Below are positions 22,425-33,219 of a DNA stretch of 64,000 nucleotides, piece after piece; position 1 is the stretch's first letter, and every line of letters begins with the position of its first letter. The stretch comes from Hydnum rufescens UP504 (Eukaryota > Basidiomycota > Agaricomycetes > Cantharellales > Hydnaceae): the NCBI GenBank assembly GCA_014904985.1, contig MU129030.1, forward strand, positions 62,001 to 126,000, read 5' to 3'. Made by a program: the position numbers and the translations under genes. The notes below the pieces were generated by a model, which worked only from the letters and a program-made list of their open reading frames with translations, was not told where the DNA came from and did not search any database.

Positions 22425-23187
22425 TGTAGAAGATGCTTTATAGCTCTGCAGAAATTACTAACACCACCAGATGTTGGCTAAGGTTATAGGGATTGGGAAT
22501 GAAAAGGTATGGGAGGGGCTCAGGTTAGTCTCAATGGGTTGATTGGCATATGGATGACTCTAGCTGGACTACTTGTATCACAATTGTTGAATTGAAACTT
22601 AGAAGCTATTTCTGATTTTAAAACTTTTATGGGCTTGAACCTATTATTGTATGATTCAGGGCTTAGATGTCTAGCAACACCTACACTGAGGGTCCTACAA
22701 CTATCTACAACTTCTCATTGTTGCTCTGAGTATGCCTTTCAGTCACTGGGCCACTTGAATTTCTCATCTGTAACTACTTTATTTCAAGGGGAGTCTTATC
22801 TAAAAGCTACCTAAAACTACAAAATTTGATTCCTTATATGTATTTTTGGATGTCTGTGTACTTTTCTGCACCAAAGTCTGTGTGATGTTTGGATGACTAA
22901 ATCAGGCTGAGTCATATCTTTTGCTTAGTCATACAAATTGCTTTGTCATACTTTTGAGTCCAGGTTTTTGATTACAAATATTGGTTACATAAGCATATTT
23001 TTTGACATGTAGAAAACTTTTTATTTTGTTCATTGAATGGAGTCATTTCAACTGAGTTTCCTTGATATCTTTGGGCAGTAGCAAGATAAGGTTGTCCTAA
23101 ACACTCCAACAGATCATTGATCAAGGTCTCAGGTCAGAGCACATCCAAACTCATGTTTTCAAATACTAGCCAATTATTCCTCCCACA
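22425..23187 (-). mobile_element. LTR of family C, second copy (763 bp)
   Basis: On the minus strand it starts TGTGGGAG and ends CTTCTACA. It is collinear with the 830-bp 5' LTR of element C at 36439-37268 but lacks some short segments, such as the block around 36561-36615. Flanks GGCAT and GATGG do not match, and no polypurine tract adjoins it. It is therefore an independent old LTR, or an end whose duplication has decayed. Confidence 0.85.
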
Positions 23188-23364
23188 GATGGTGAACACT
23201 TTAGATTGCAGTCCCTTGCAATGCACTGTGAATTCCTACTTTTGCCACCCATATTCAGTAGAGACTTCATCTTCATTCCTTCTACTTTTCCACTCTTGAA
23301 ACCACCAAGTCCATCCTTCCATCCACTGCGATGCCTTATCCAATGTAAAATGTTGTGCTTGATA

Positions 23365-24055
23365 GATTTGACTATGGATGCTGTGGTTCAGGTTTAAACC
23401 TGTGGAACCTGAGTTTAAACCTGAACCTGACCTAGGTCAGGTTCCATTGGGGTCAGGTTTCATTTCATTTTCTTCAGGTCAGGTTCAGGTTTTGCCCTTG
23501 CCCTGAATCCAAAAATCGGTCTGAAACCAGGTTTAAACCTGAACCTGAAAGGTAGGGTGTAGGTTCCATTCCATGTAAATTGACCATTATTCTGCCACCA
23601 AATCTGGCAATTTACACATGTGACTATAGCTCTGGAGTCAGAAGTCACATGACTCAGCAATCAAATGAGGTAATTGGTGTAAGTCACAAGTCACATGACA
23701 GAATGTAGTGACTAAATACCATCTCCAGAAGATGTGTGAGCAATAAATTGAAGTGAAAGGGGGCTAGGAAGGAGATGTGGATCTAAAGCAGGATGTAAAG
23801 GGAGTGGCAGAGGCAGAGACTTGAGCAGAGGGTCTATATATTCTGTAGTACCCCCTGAAAATGTTGGCTTCCCCCATACCTCAGGTTTCAGGTTTAAACC
23901 AGGTTTAAACCAGAACCTGACCTGAATGGAACCAAACCTCAGGTCAGGTTCAGGTTTTTCCCTCATGGGTGATTTTGGAACCTGGTCAGGTTTAGGTTTT
24001 GCCCAAATTGGGCAAAACCTGACCAAAACCTGACCATGGCAACCATAGATTTGAC
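23365..24055. mobile_element. Complete hAT-like MITE with 8-bp target duplication
   Basis: The element is 23373-24047 (675 bp), flanked on both sides by GATTTGAC (23365-23372 and 24048-24055). Its ends are imperfect inverted repeats, TATGGATGCTGTGG and, on the other strand, TATGGTTGCCATGG. An 8-bp duplication is typical of hAT transposons. Both subterminal zones are packed with GGTTCAGGTTT and its inverse AAACCTGAACC. The unique centre has no transposase, so it must be mobilised in trans. A half copy lies at 8580-8916. Confidence 0.87.
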
Positions 24056-24565
24056 TGATTGTTGGGTAAATGTCTGCTTTTGTTCAATTAAATGGTCTTT
24101 GTTGCATGGAGAAAACCTCTCACCCTGGACAGTGTCTAATACTTCCAGATTGAGAACAGAGGTTGGGAATACTTGAGGAGATATCTTGTCACCAGTTGGA
24201 ATTTGTAAGGTGACTACCAGGACAACTTCAAGGTCCTTTCATTGGTAGGGAGCATAGTGATCTTGTACCCAGATAATGTATCTTGTCCACTTGATACTTT
24301 TTGACAGAACAATCCCTTCAAATGAATTTTCAGGTGTAGGAGAGTAGCAAATGGGAGTGGAGGAATGGATGCCAATGAAAGGATCATCGTCGATGTGATC
24401 AAAATGGTGATAGACAAGTGAAAGTTGCTGGATAGGCATGGCTGGGGCTGCTGATGCTAACAAGTCTATATTTGATGGGCCCTTTATAACTATTTCTTAA
24501 TGGCCTCATGACTCTTTCCTTCTGTGCCAAACTCATTCTGAAAATCATTTGTTCTTTTGTAATTC
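24056..24565. other. No supported gene
   Basis: Short minus-strand frames (24463-24214) have no recognisable domain. The stretch ends at a 15-T run. Confidence 0.35.
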
Positions 24566-24580
24566 TTTTTTTTTTTTTTT
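24566..24580 (-). other. 15-base poly(T) run, i.e. poly(A) on the minus strand
   Basis: The run lies 38 bases beyond the stop of the minus-strand frame at 24619. A poly(A) so soon after a stop recalls a retroposed mRNA end, but it could be a simple homopolymer. Similar runs are at 26544-26557 and 29578-29593. Confidence 0.45.
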
Positions 24581-24618
24581 AGGAAATGAGGGGTGAGGGG
24601 AACAGGACAAGACATGAT

Positions 24619-25098
24619 TCAAATACATGTATCAAAGGGATTATGGGTAAAGAGGGGATGGATACAAGCTTCCCTTTCAGGGGCGTTCTGGACTGCAATC
24701 CCTAATATAACTTCAACTTTAAAGTCAGGACTCTCAGATACCACAGATTTAACCATCATCCAGTTTAGAAACACCCTGGTAAACTTCCTCTCCTTGGCAA
24801 GCAGATCTGGACAAAACCATCCTGGTTTTCCAGCCTGGAATGAAAGATAAAACGATGTGTCATCCTCTACCAGAAGGTATAACTCAATGAACTTCTTGGT
24901 TCCTGATTCTTCTTTTGATATATCATTTAAAGACCTTGGGAAATTTGAAGGACTAATCATACCTTCTGTGCATTTTTCCACAGCTGGGACAATAGTGGGG
25001 TCCATTGGAAATGAAAGAAAAATGACAATAGGATCTGAGAGGGAGATGAGAAGAGAAAAGATGAGAAAAGAGAAAGAAAGAGGAGAGAAGGAACCCAA
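24619..25098 (-). CDS. Hypothetical protein, related to the pseudogene at 25.5-26.2 kb
   Basis: I do not recognise this protein. The frame is open for 159 codons from 25098; an internal ATG at 25005 (MDPTIVPAVEK) gives 128 residues and skips a low-complexity hydrophobic lead. The second half contains GKPGWFCPDLLAKER, FTRVFLNWMMVKSVV and FKVEVILGIAV. This aligns with FGMVFPDKNDP, YFFTQIDRIRYHS and FVAEIILGLTV in the neighbouring relic, so the two are paralogues. It is intact, in contrast to that neighbour, but may be a fragment. Confidence 0.4.
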   Translation of the reverse strand: MGSFSPLSFSFLIFSLLISLSDPIVIFLSFPMDPTIVPAVEKCTEGMISPSNFPRSLNDISKEESGTKKFIELYLLVEDDTSFYLSFQAGKPGWFCPDLLAKERKFTRVFLNWMMVKSVVSESPDFKVEVILGIAVQNAPEREACIHPLFTHNPFDTCI

Positions 25099-25310
25099 AT
25101 GAACTGAGAAGGATGAGAGGAGGAGAATGGAGTTCTGGAATGACTTTTGCTGTTCTTTTATCCTTGTCCAGAGTTTGACATGATTTCCTTATTCATTTTA
25201 CTTCTGACAGCTGTCATTCCCTTGTGAATCATCTTCAAATTCAAATCCAATCCTTTGCTTCCATTCCATTTTTAGCATATGAATCACATTTGAAAAGAAA
25301 GAACAGCTGT

Positions 25311-26226
25311 CTAGATTCCAGATCTTTTTAAATCAGAGATGATGAAGGAAATTACACATAGAACATCTGACAGATCTCCAGTGAAGTGGGTTTGTGATGG
25401 AATAAATGAGAGACATGAAGGGAGAGATGGGTGGGAATGGGAAATCCTTGGGCTCCAAGATCTATGATAGGAGAATGTTCCCAAACAAACAATCAACGTA
25501 TTGGTAACCAATGGGAAGTAGGATCGTAATGAAGGTGAAATTGTATTCGTCCATGGATTCAATGTAGGCCTGGAAAACGAATGGGATGCCTCTGGGAATA
25601 TACACCACCATCAATCCACTTGTGTCCTCTACTCCAAGGTGGAAAATGACTTTGCCAAACTCCTTTCACTCAATAAATCGATGGGAAAGATCAAATACAT
25701 CATTGGGATATTCATAATGCAGGTAACATCCTTCAGGATACAAGAATTTGATTGCAGACATGAGTGATAATAGAATGATCTTGGGGAATTCTGCATAATT
25801 CAGTGTTCCTTAAATTGCTTTCTGGAAGTCAGCATTTAATTTCTTGGGATGGGGACTTAATTAGACACCTGAGCCTTGGTGATCACTTGTAGTTTTTAAT
25901 TCCAGGGTGCATTTGATCACAGGGCATTTTTCAATTAATTTGTGGTGATTCATTTTTCAATTTCCACATTTGACTTGGCTTTCAGGGTCAGAAACACATG
26001 ATATTCTTTTAACTAGGAGGGGGTGAAAAATCACATGAAAAGAAGGGGTGGGGACATTGAGTTGGATTGTTCCCTCCAAACACAGTAAGACCCAGAATAA
26101 TCTCAGCCACAAACATAGGGCCATCTGGATGGATGCTGTGATAACGAATTCTGTCGATTTGGGTGAAGAAATAAACCATGGGATCATTTTTGTCTGGGAA
26201 AACCATGCCAAAATTGCCTAGTCAAA
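25311..26226 (-). pseudogene. Decayed paralogue of the hypothetical gene at 24.6-25.1 kb
   Basis: The minus strand reads GNFGMVFPDKNDPMVYFF and FVAEIILGLTVFGG from about 26220, a stop near 26009, then further protein-like sequence (YPEGCYLHYEYPNDVFDLSH, then YIPRGIPFVFQAYIESMDEY) with a stop between. The order and in-frame stops show a dead gene. Its function is unknown; no family was recognised. Confidence 0.4.
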
Positions 26227-26639
26227 TAGAAAGGCAGGGCAAATTTTGATTGGTTGTATACATGCCCATGTCAATGTGAACTACATGGGGAACTTCAAGC
26301 AGATTCAATTCATCAGACATTTGCCTAATTAGGAAAGGATTTAGAATCTGCTTATCAATATTTGTTCTTGGCTTACAAGTAGTGTGGAATTCAAGGTATG
26401 TCTGGCTATGGCCATTTTCCTTTGTTTTTTATACCTCTCTGAGTCCTTAATTTGACTGATTTTTTTCAGAGTTTCCTTATTTAGGGATTCTAGGGTGGCA
26501 CTTTGGTTTTGCTTGTTGGCTTTTGTTCATTTCATTTTCTTTCTTTTTTTTTTTTTTCAAAGGTACTTTATTTTACTAAGTCATGTATGAACAGTTGTAA
26601 TTCAAGTTTTTAAACTAGTTTGACAGAAGGTGGTAAGGG
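26227..26639. other. No supported gene; contains a 14-T run
   Basis: The T run is at 26544-26557 inside a T-rich stretch. Nothing else was recognised. Confidence 0.4.
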
Positions 26640-27310
26640 AAGACAGAAGGGGAGGGTGATAGACTTGAGGGAAGTCAAGAAATCAAGGGAGACTCAAATA
26701 AAGTTGCTGGAATCAAGGGGGACTTGAATAAAGTCACAGGAATTGAAAGGGGCTTGAAAAAAATGTTGTGGGAATTGAGAGGGACTTGCGGGAATTAAGG
26801 GAGACTTGAAAGAAGTTGCAGAAGTTGAAAGGGACTTGAGGGAGACTCGAAATACATCACAGGAATTGAAAGAGACTCAGACTACATGGCAGGAGTCAAG
26901 AGGGACTCAAAATACCTCGCATGAAGTCATGGGAGTTTGAAAGAGACTTGAAATAGACTCGAAATATGTCACGGGAGTTGAAAGAGACTTGAAATAGACT
27001 CAAAATATGTCATGGGAGTTGAAAGAGAATGGGAACTCAAAAGGAACTTGAGAGGAGTTGGGAGAGGGATGTGAGAATTTGCAAAGAGTCAACATGAGAC
27101 CCAGGGTCTCACAAAGAGTCAACATGAGGCCCAGGAACTTGTAAAGAGTCAACACAAGGCACAGGAACTTGCAAAGAGTTGAAACAAGGTGTGGGAACTC
27201 ACCAAGCATTGACATAGGGCTGAGGAACTCACGAAGTGTCGACATGAGGCATGGGAACTCGCAAAGCACTGTCATAGGGCTGAGGAACTCGCAGAACATT
27301 CACATAGGGC
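26640..27310. repeat. ~30-bp purine-rich minisatellite
   Basis: The left part (26640-27050) repeats GGGACTTGAAATA-type units of about 30-40 bp. The right part (about 27090-27300) is a more regular 30-bp array such as AACTCGCAAAGCACTGTCAT plus AGGGCTGAGG. On the minus strand the right part reads as a 10-residue repeat (LCKFLGLMLT and variants), which explains its 99-codon open frame. Confidence 0.78.
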
Positions 27311-27860
27311 CAAGAAAAGAAATAGGAGGGCTGGGATAGTCACTGGAGATAGTAGAGTTTTGAGAGAGATGATGAGGACTTGCAAAGCCTTGCAAGAGTC
27401 ATCTTCAGAGATGAGGAGATTTTGCATGATTGAAAGAATGGAGGAAAGTGTTCACAAGGCAGTCCTGAGAAGCCCCAAGAGAAGACAGTTTTAAGAGAAC
27501 AACTTCATGTTCCACCTTACATAAGTCTCTTCATGATATCGAGTTTTCTTTATAGATATTTTTGATATTATTCATGGGGGAACATGACCAAAAGGGTTGT
27601 GCTCAGCATATGAGACATATTTCTGGAAAAAAGAAAGAAGAAGGAAATTTCACAGACAAGAAAAGAGGCTCATGAGATCAGTGAGATTTGAGAAAGTTTG
27701 TGAGGCATCAACAAAATAGAGGACAAGTGGAATTCATGAAAGAAAGGAGGGAGAGAAGGAAACATCAGGAGACTCAGGAAAGAACAAACAAACATCAGGA
27801 AGGGAAGGAGGGAAGGAAACATCAGGGCTTGGGAAACATCAGGAAGGGAATTCGGCAAGG
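27311..27860. other. Purine-rich stretch, no gene recognised
   Basis: It contains several short direct repeats such as AAACATCAGGAAGGGAA near 27790-27850. Open frames on both strands are low in complexity. Confidence 0.4.
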
Positions 27861-28903
27861 TCACCATCCATTATCCTCATTTGAGTCAAACTTGACAAAT
27901 TTGCAGTTGGGCAACAATGGCAGAGTCCATGGCAAATCAGCAAATTCATACTCATTTCTTTCACCCTTCAACTGGGCCCATTCACTTTCAAAAAGCTTGA
28001 GTTGGAGATCCTGAACAATATTGTGATAATAGCCAATGGAATCCATACTGGGAGAAAAGGTGGACATGGTCATGTGTGGCATTATGATGGCTTGGGTGAG
28101 GTTTATGAGATGAGGAGCAAATCAACAATGAAGTTGAAAGGCAAGGAAAGGATTCATGTTATCTTCCTCCTGAGAAACAATATCAGCAGTGAGTGTAAAG
28201 ATATGAGAGAACTTCTTGGATTGAGAGTGGCAAAGGTTAGCTGATGATTGAGTGCACAGCTCAAGTGAGTCTTGGTGGCATTGACCAATATTGACCTCCT
28301 TTTCACTGAGTTTTCAATGCTCCATATCCAAGGATTCAGACAAGCACATGAGTGCCATGGCTGCCTTGTTTATAGACATGATTTCAAATTCTCATGAATT
28401 GAGAGTGCAGTGTAACAGTTCCAGGATCTTCATGAGGTTGCTGAGATCAGTCTCACATTTGTTGTAATAGCTTGTGTGGATAGATTCGATATTTTCATGA
28501 TGATTGCTTTTGTGAGCCTCGATTGCTTGACACAAGGCTGGATATGCATGATATGTGTTCAGTTTAGCCTTTGGATTTGACTTCTTGTGGGTCTTGTTCT
28601 TTTTGTGTCCCCTTTGAAATTTGAAGGGAGAGGAAGGAAGAAGGAGAGGAGTGGGAGGGAGGAGACGAGTAGGCATGGGAGGAGGGGTAGACATTGAGGA
28701 ACTGCAAAGGGAATGGAGTCATATTCTGGAAAAGAGCCATATAATTCAAGCAAGTTTGCAAAATTTGATGGAACCTCAGCATTGGAAATATGATGGTCTA
28801 GTAGGGCATCACAGTGGAGAGGTTTTTCCTGGCCAAACACATTGTAGAGGGGCATAGGTTCATCCTCACAAGCAAATGAATCCCTTTTTCGAGGATCCAT
28901 CAT
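27861..28903 (-). pseudogene. Unrecognised gene, dead through TGA stops
   Basis: From 28694 to 27861 one minus-strand frame reads as plausible helical protein for about 278 codons (YHAYPALCQAIEAHKSN, LMKILELLHCTLNS, EFEIMSINKAAMALM, IVQDLQLKLFESEWAQ). It is interrupted by TGA codons near 28394, 28310 and 28113 and ended by a fourth TGA. An upstream piece from 28903 (RKRDSFACEDEPMPLYNVFG) is in another frame. All four stops could come from CGA. I recognise no domain. Confidence 0.45.
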
Positions 28904-29577
28904 TCTTGTGACTGTCTTCGAAACTGCCAGTTAGCCAAATTGTACTCATTGGACATTATTTCCATACCATATTGACCCATTCATCAAGGGAGAGCTTTGC
29001 TAAGGACATAACTGGAGAGGGTTTGAGAGAGATAGCAAGAGAAGTCAGGAGAATCATCATAGTATTTCTTTGAGGGTGAGGAAAGGAATGTGTGTGTCTA
29101 TTGGGGGTGTAGAATTTGTTGTTATTATTTGTTCCATTATAAGGCGTTTATAGATTCCTCATATGGGTCTGAGAAGAAGTATCTGGCATTCCAGCAGTAT
29201 CTGGCATTCTAGCAGGAGGAGATGGATCCAGCGAGATGATTTTGAGGCGAGTCATCATGGGTTGTGGCTTTCAATGGCATCAAACTCATGTTGCCTTTGG
29301 TCATTCAGCTGTGACACTGAGGGGTGAGATTTTTAGTGAGTTTTCAAGCCAAGGGGATGACAAGTAACTGAAAGAGCTGGTTTGTTTGATGGTTAATCAC
29401 TGGCATGGGTGCTGTGTGGTAGCCAGTTGTCTTGCATTCAAGTTGTGGTCTTTCAGCAATTTCCAGATTCGTTCAACATGTTTTGGGGTTTGGCTTGGAG
29501 AATCTTGATTTTAATCTAGTGACTCAGGTTGACTTGTCAGGTGACTCATTTATATGACATTGGGATGAGGATCTGGG
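28904..29577. other. No recognisable gene; left flank of element C
   Basis: The stretch is AT-rich with scattered short frames. No LTR C sequence is found here, although the 3' LTR of element C would be expected next to its integrase end. Confidence 0.45.
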
Positions 29578-29835
29578 TTTTTTTTTTTTTTTTGAATTTT
29601 TAATTTCCCATAACACCTCATGATGTACCCAATGACATGTCTGAAGATGAAGATGAGATTTCGCTGACAATTAACCAGTGATGCCACTCAATAAGTTTGT
29701 CGCCCCAATACTCCCAACTATTAGTAGCCTGCCATGTTGGCCACAAATAATCCTGTAAATGGTTTTCCAGACTGAAGGACACCCAGGGTCATTCCCAGTA
29801 CTTGAAATCCCATGATATCCTGGTGTTGTTATCAA

Positions 29836-31020
29836 TTAATTCCTGATTGGAACAGTGGCTGTGATTGCATATACATCTGCTGATAGTTCATTTCCTGTTT
29901 CATCATGATTTGTAATATCCATTTTTGGTATATGGTCACATGAATAGTATTTCTTAATTCGGTTAGCTGCAAATACAGCATTCATAGGAGTACCATCCAG
30001 TTCATTTAACTCATAGGACCTGCGGTCATTTTGTTTTTGTACATGGTAGGGACCCATCCACCAGACTTCTCCCTTTTGGCCTTGTTGCATGACTAATGCA
30101 GAGTTAAAGACTAATATAAGAGTGCTGGGCCAGTAATTTCCTTCAATGAGCATGTGTTCATTACATAATGCAAAGTTCTGGGCACTCTTAATCCAGGATT
30201 GTAATAGAGCCTCAGATGCTTCCTTGATATTGTTATCTCTATGAGCTAATTGAATTGCCCAGATCGCAAGTAATTCTTCAGTTGTTTTAATTGAGTGCCA
30301 GTCAAGTGTATACCAGGATGCATCCATAATATCAAATGGAAAAATGTGGTGTTTGCCATATAATAAATAATAGGGGGTGTGGCCTGTGGTCTGCTTTGTT
30401 GTAACCCAGTCCACCCACATACAAGCATAAAAGTAACATGACCAATGACTTGGATTTCCTTTACAAGCAATGAATAATGACCCAATCCAAGACCGGTGAT
30501 GTCACTCAATCATTCCATTTGCTTCCGGGTGATAGGGGGCAGCTTGGACAATTGGCACTTTGTATTTGTCAGCCATTATCTGTACAATTCCTTCAAATTC
30601 AGAGCCATTATCAGTAGTCAATTGGAGAACACAACCAAATCTGCACATGACATCTTCAAATAGGAACTTAGCAATGTTCTTTGAGGTAGCTTTCTGGAGC
30701 ATTCTGGCTTCAAGCCAACCTGACAAATCATCTCTGAGGTCTACTATATACTTGAATCCATGGGATAGGGGCATGTGGACTGTATCCATATTGAACTTTC
30801 TGAGAATTGTGTGAACATAAGTGGGGCTCAAGGTTATTTTTGGGTGACTTGAGGATCTTCTTTGACATTCATGGCAAGTTCTACAATACCAGGCTACCTG
30901 AGCCATCATATTCTGGCCAGAAGAACCTATCAGCTAATTTCTTGAAGGTGGGATCTCTTCCTCTGTGGCTGAATCATCATGGGCTGCCTTGCATAATTGT
31001 AGCCTTTCCTGTTCATTTCT
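29836..31020 (-). pseudogene. Element C integrase
   Basis: The zinc-binding region is frame-broken: FFWPE is followed, after one extra base, by MMAQVAWYCRTCHECQRRSS, which holds the CxxC pair. The catalytic core shows MDTVHMP (first Asp), TTDNGSEF (second Asp) and YHPEANGMIE (Glu), the DD35E triad. The C-terminal part is in a second frame (YYLLYGKHHIFPFD, then ELDGTPMNAVFAANRIKKYY). It ends at 29836 without a chromodomain. At least two frameshifts make it inactive. Confidence 0.85.
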
Positions 31021-31371
31021 GATGACTTTCTGAGGTATCTTTGAGGGGTTTCTTCTCCAGAGTTGATTGTGATAAAGAAAATACCTCCTAGTAGTCTGAA
31101 TAAATGGCTTAATTCTTTGAATGTGTGCTGGAATCTTTAGGGTTTTCAGATATGATTCAATATCATTCCAGTGATCTTCTCCATCTCTGTCTTTACTTTG
31201 TGAGGATGATAGGTGAGTTCTTGATCCTTTGACAATGGCTGGGGCTCTTCATCCATGGACATTGCTGATGCAGACATGCAGGACAGAACAAAATACCCTT
31301 GATGTGGAGATGCAGTCTTCTTTGGTGGAATTGAAAAGGTCTGATTATTCCAGTGGGGCTCTATTAATTCT

Positions 31372-32289
31372 TCATGTGGCTCTCTCTTTAACTGGGTTGC
31401 CTGTAGTATAGAACTCAGACCCTGGTTTTTGGTTCCAGTCAATCCACTCTTCAAGATATCTTGGTCCTGAAATAAAATGGCCTGGTTCATCTGGCTCCAA
31501 TTCTTCTTCAGTATTTTCAGAGTCTTCTGCACTGTGTGGTCTTCTTGATAATCCATCAGGTCCTTGGTGTCTTGCTGCTGGTACATGGGATAATTCAAAA
31601 TCAAAGAGCTGGATGTAGGCTACCCATCTTGACATAGCTGCATTTGGCAATCCTGGGGTGTTAATTGTCTGCTTGAGAAACTTGGCATCAACTTCCACCT
31701 TGAAATGGATTCCCCACAGGTCATTTCTTTGGGCTTTTATAGCTTTGAACAAACCTTTTAATTCAATCTGAGGCTGGGAATATTTTGTCTCTGCTTCATT
31801 ATTAGTAGTGGATCCAAATACAATTGGGTGTCTTCCATCTTCAAGAGTTTGATATTCAATCCATCCTACTGCAATAATGGAGCTGTCCACAGCAAGTGTA
31901 ACCAGACCATAATCTGAGGTTCGTTCTTCTTCCTTTCCTACATTGGCAATACTGATGTCCAAGGCTTTTCTTGTAGGGAGATCCATTGCTAATTCTTTTA
32001 ATTCCTTCATGGCTTCCTCTGCTTCATTTGTCCATTCAAATTCATGTTCAGTCTTCTTTGTGAGGAGAGTAAGAGGCTTGGCTATTCTTGCAAACTGCCA
32101 GATCCAATTCCTTGTGACTCCAACTGTTCCTAAAAATCCCCTGACTTCTTTAACATTGGTTGGGCGTGGCCAGTTCTTGATTTTTGAGACTATTCCATGG
32201 TGTGGTCTTCTTCCTTCTATGGAGCAAACATTTCCTACTATATGAATAAGAGGAGTTGCTAACACAAGTTTAGTCCTGATGCTGTACAC
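31372..32289 (-). pseudogene. Element C RT thumb and RNase H region
   Basis: The frame begins in the RT connection (GFLGTVGVTRNWIWQFA, then LTLLTKKTEHEFEWT). It continues into an RNase H-like domain with an Asp-containing first strand (LVTLAVDSSIIAVGW) and the usual end block (FDFELSHVPAARHQGPDGLSR). It is a single open frame of about 305 codons. The downstream linker to integrase (31604-31146) is in another frame. Confidence 0.82.
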
Positions 32290-32295
32290 CCTGCT

Positions 32296-33216
32296 TCAAT
32301 GAAAGTTGCAAACAAGCTGATCCACAACATGTGCAAATTCCCATATAAAATGACATATTCCTGGGTTTTCTGGGATGGGCTCCTCATTGTATCTTGTTTT
32401 AGGACCCTTTCCAGCAATGTCATCAACAAAGGCTTCTGCTTGGTGGGGAATCATAGGTTTGATCATGTGTGTAACTGTGCGCATAAATTCTTGCATGGAG
32501 TTTGTGTATCCTTGGGGTAATGAGGTGAGCTTGACTGGTCCTAATGGTGAATCACTTGTTGTCATCTCCTGGGATTCTTCTGCAACTCTTCTTCCATCAT
32601 ATCCTGCAAACAGATCTGCAACAACATACACTGAATGGCCAACAAAACTGTCTGCAAAGTCATTTACATTTGGAGGGAGACTGGAGTCTTTTACTGAAAC
32701 AGCATTCAATGGTTGGAGATCATGCACAATCCTTATACCTCCTTTGGGTTTAGCCACAGCAAACATTTGGGATCTGTAAGATGACCATGATACTTTATAT
32801 TTTCCTGCTTTTAATTGATCTCTAATCATTTGGACCATTGTGGACACAATTGCTTTTGGAGGCTTGATTGGGGGAAGTGCCCAAGGAACATGAGGTACAG
32901 TTTCCATCACATAGTCTGGGAAATATTCTGGTTTGAAGATTCCTCTTTCTGCTTCATCAAATGCTATCCTTTTCTTGGTGAGCTACAACATGTAGGAGGA
33001 GATTAATTCTTCATCTGTTAGGAAATTGCTGGGGATGTTGGAAATGATTTTGTTGATTCTTTCTGGTGTTAATTTTACTGTGAATGGGAAGTCTGCAAGT
33101 CCTGGAGGGTGTGTGGATAGTGGGGAAAGTTCTGGCACTCTGAGCTCTTTATAGGGTTTTCTAATAACTGGATTCCTGGATACGCCTAGTGGAATGGGAT
33201 TCTTCTTTTTGTCCAC
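32296..33216 (-). pseudogene. Element C reverse transcriptase
   Basis: Two frames cover the domain. From 33216: PYKELRVPELSPLSTHPPGL, ending in a stop at 32983. From 32910: YKVSWSSYRSQMFAVAKPKG, RIVHDLQPLNAVSVKDSSLP, SLPQGYTNSMQEFMR and FVDDIAGKGP, which holds the catalytic Asp pair. It ends ENPGICHFIWEFAHVVDQLV. The motif order matches RT fingers and palm. A stop at 32296 separates it from the RNase H frame. Confidence 0.85.
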
Positions 33217-33219
33217 AGT

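Noticed and set aside
27000..27299. 99-codon Cys/Leu-rich minus-strand frame
   Set aside because: It follows the 30-bp minisatellite and has no independent coding sign.
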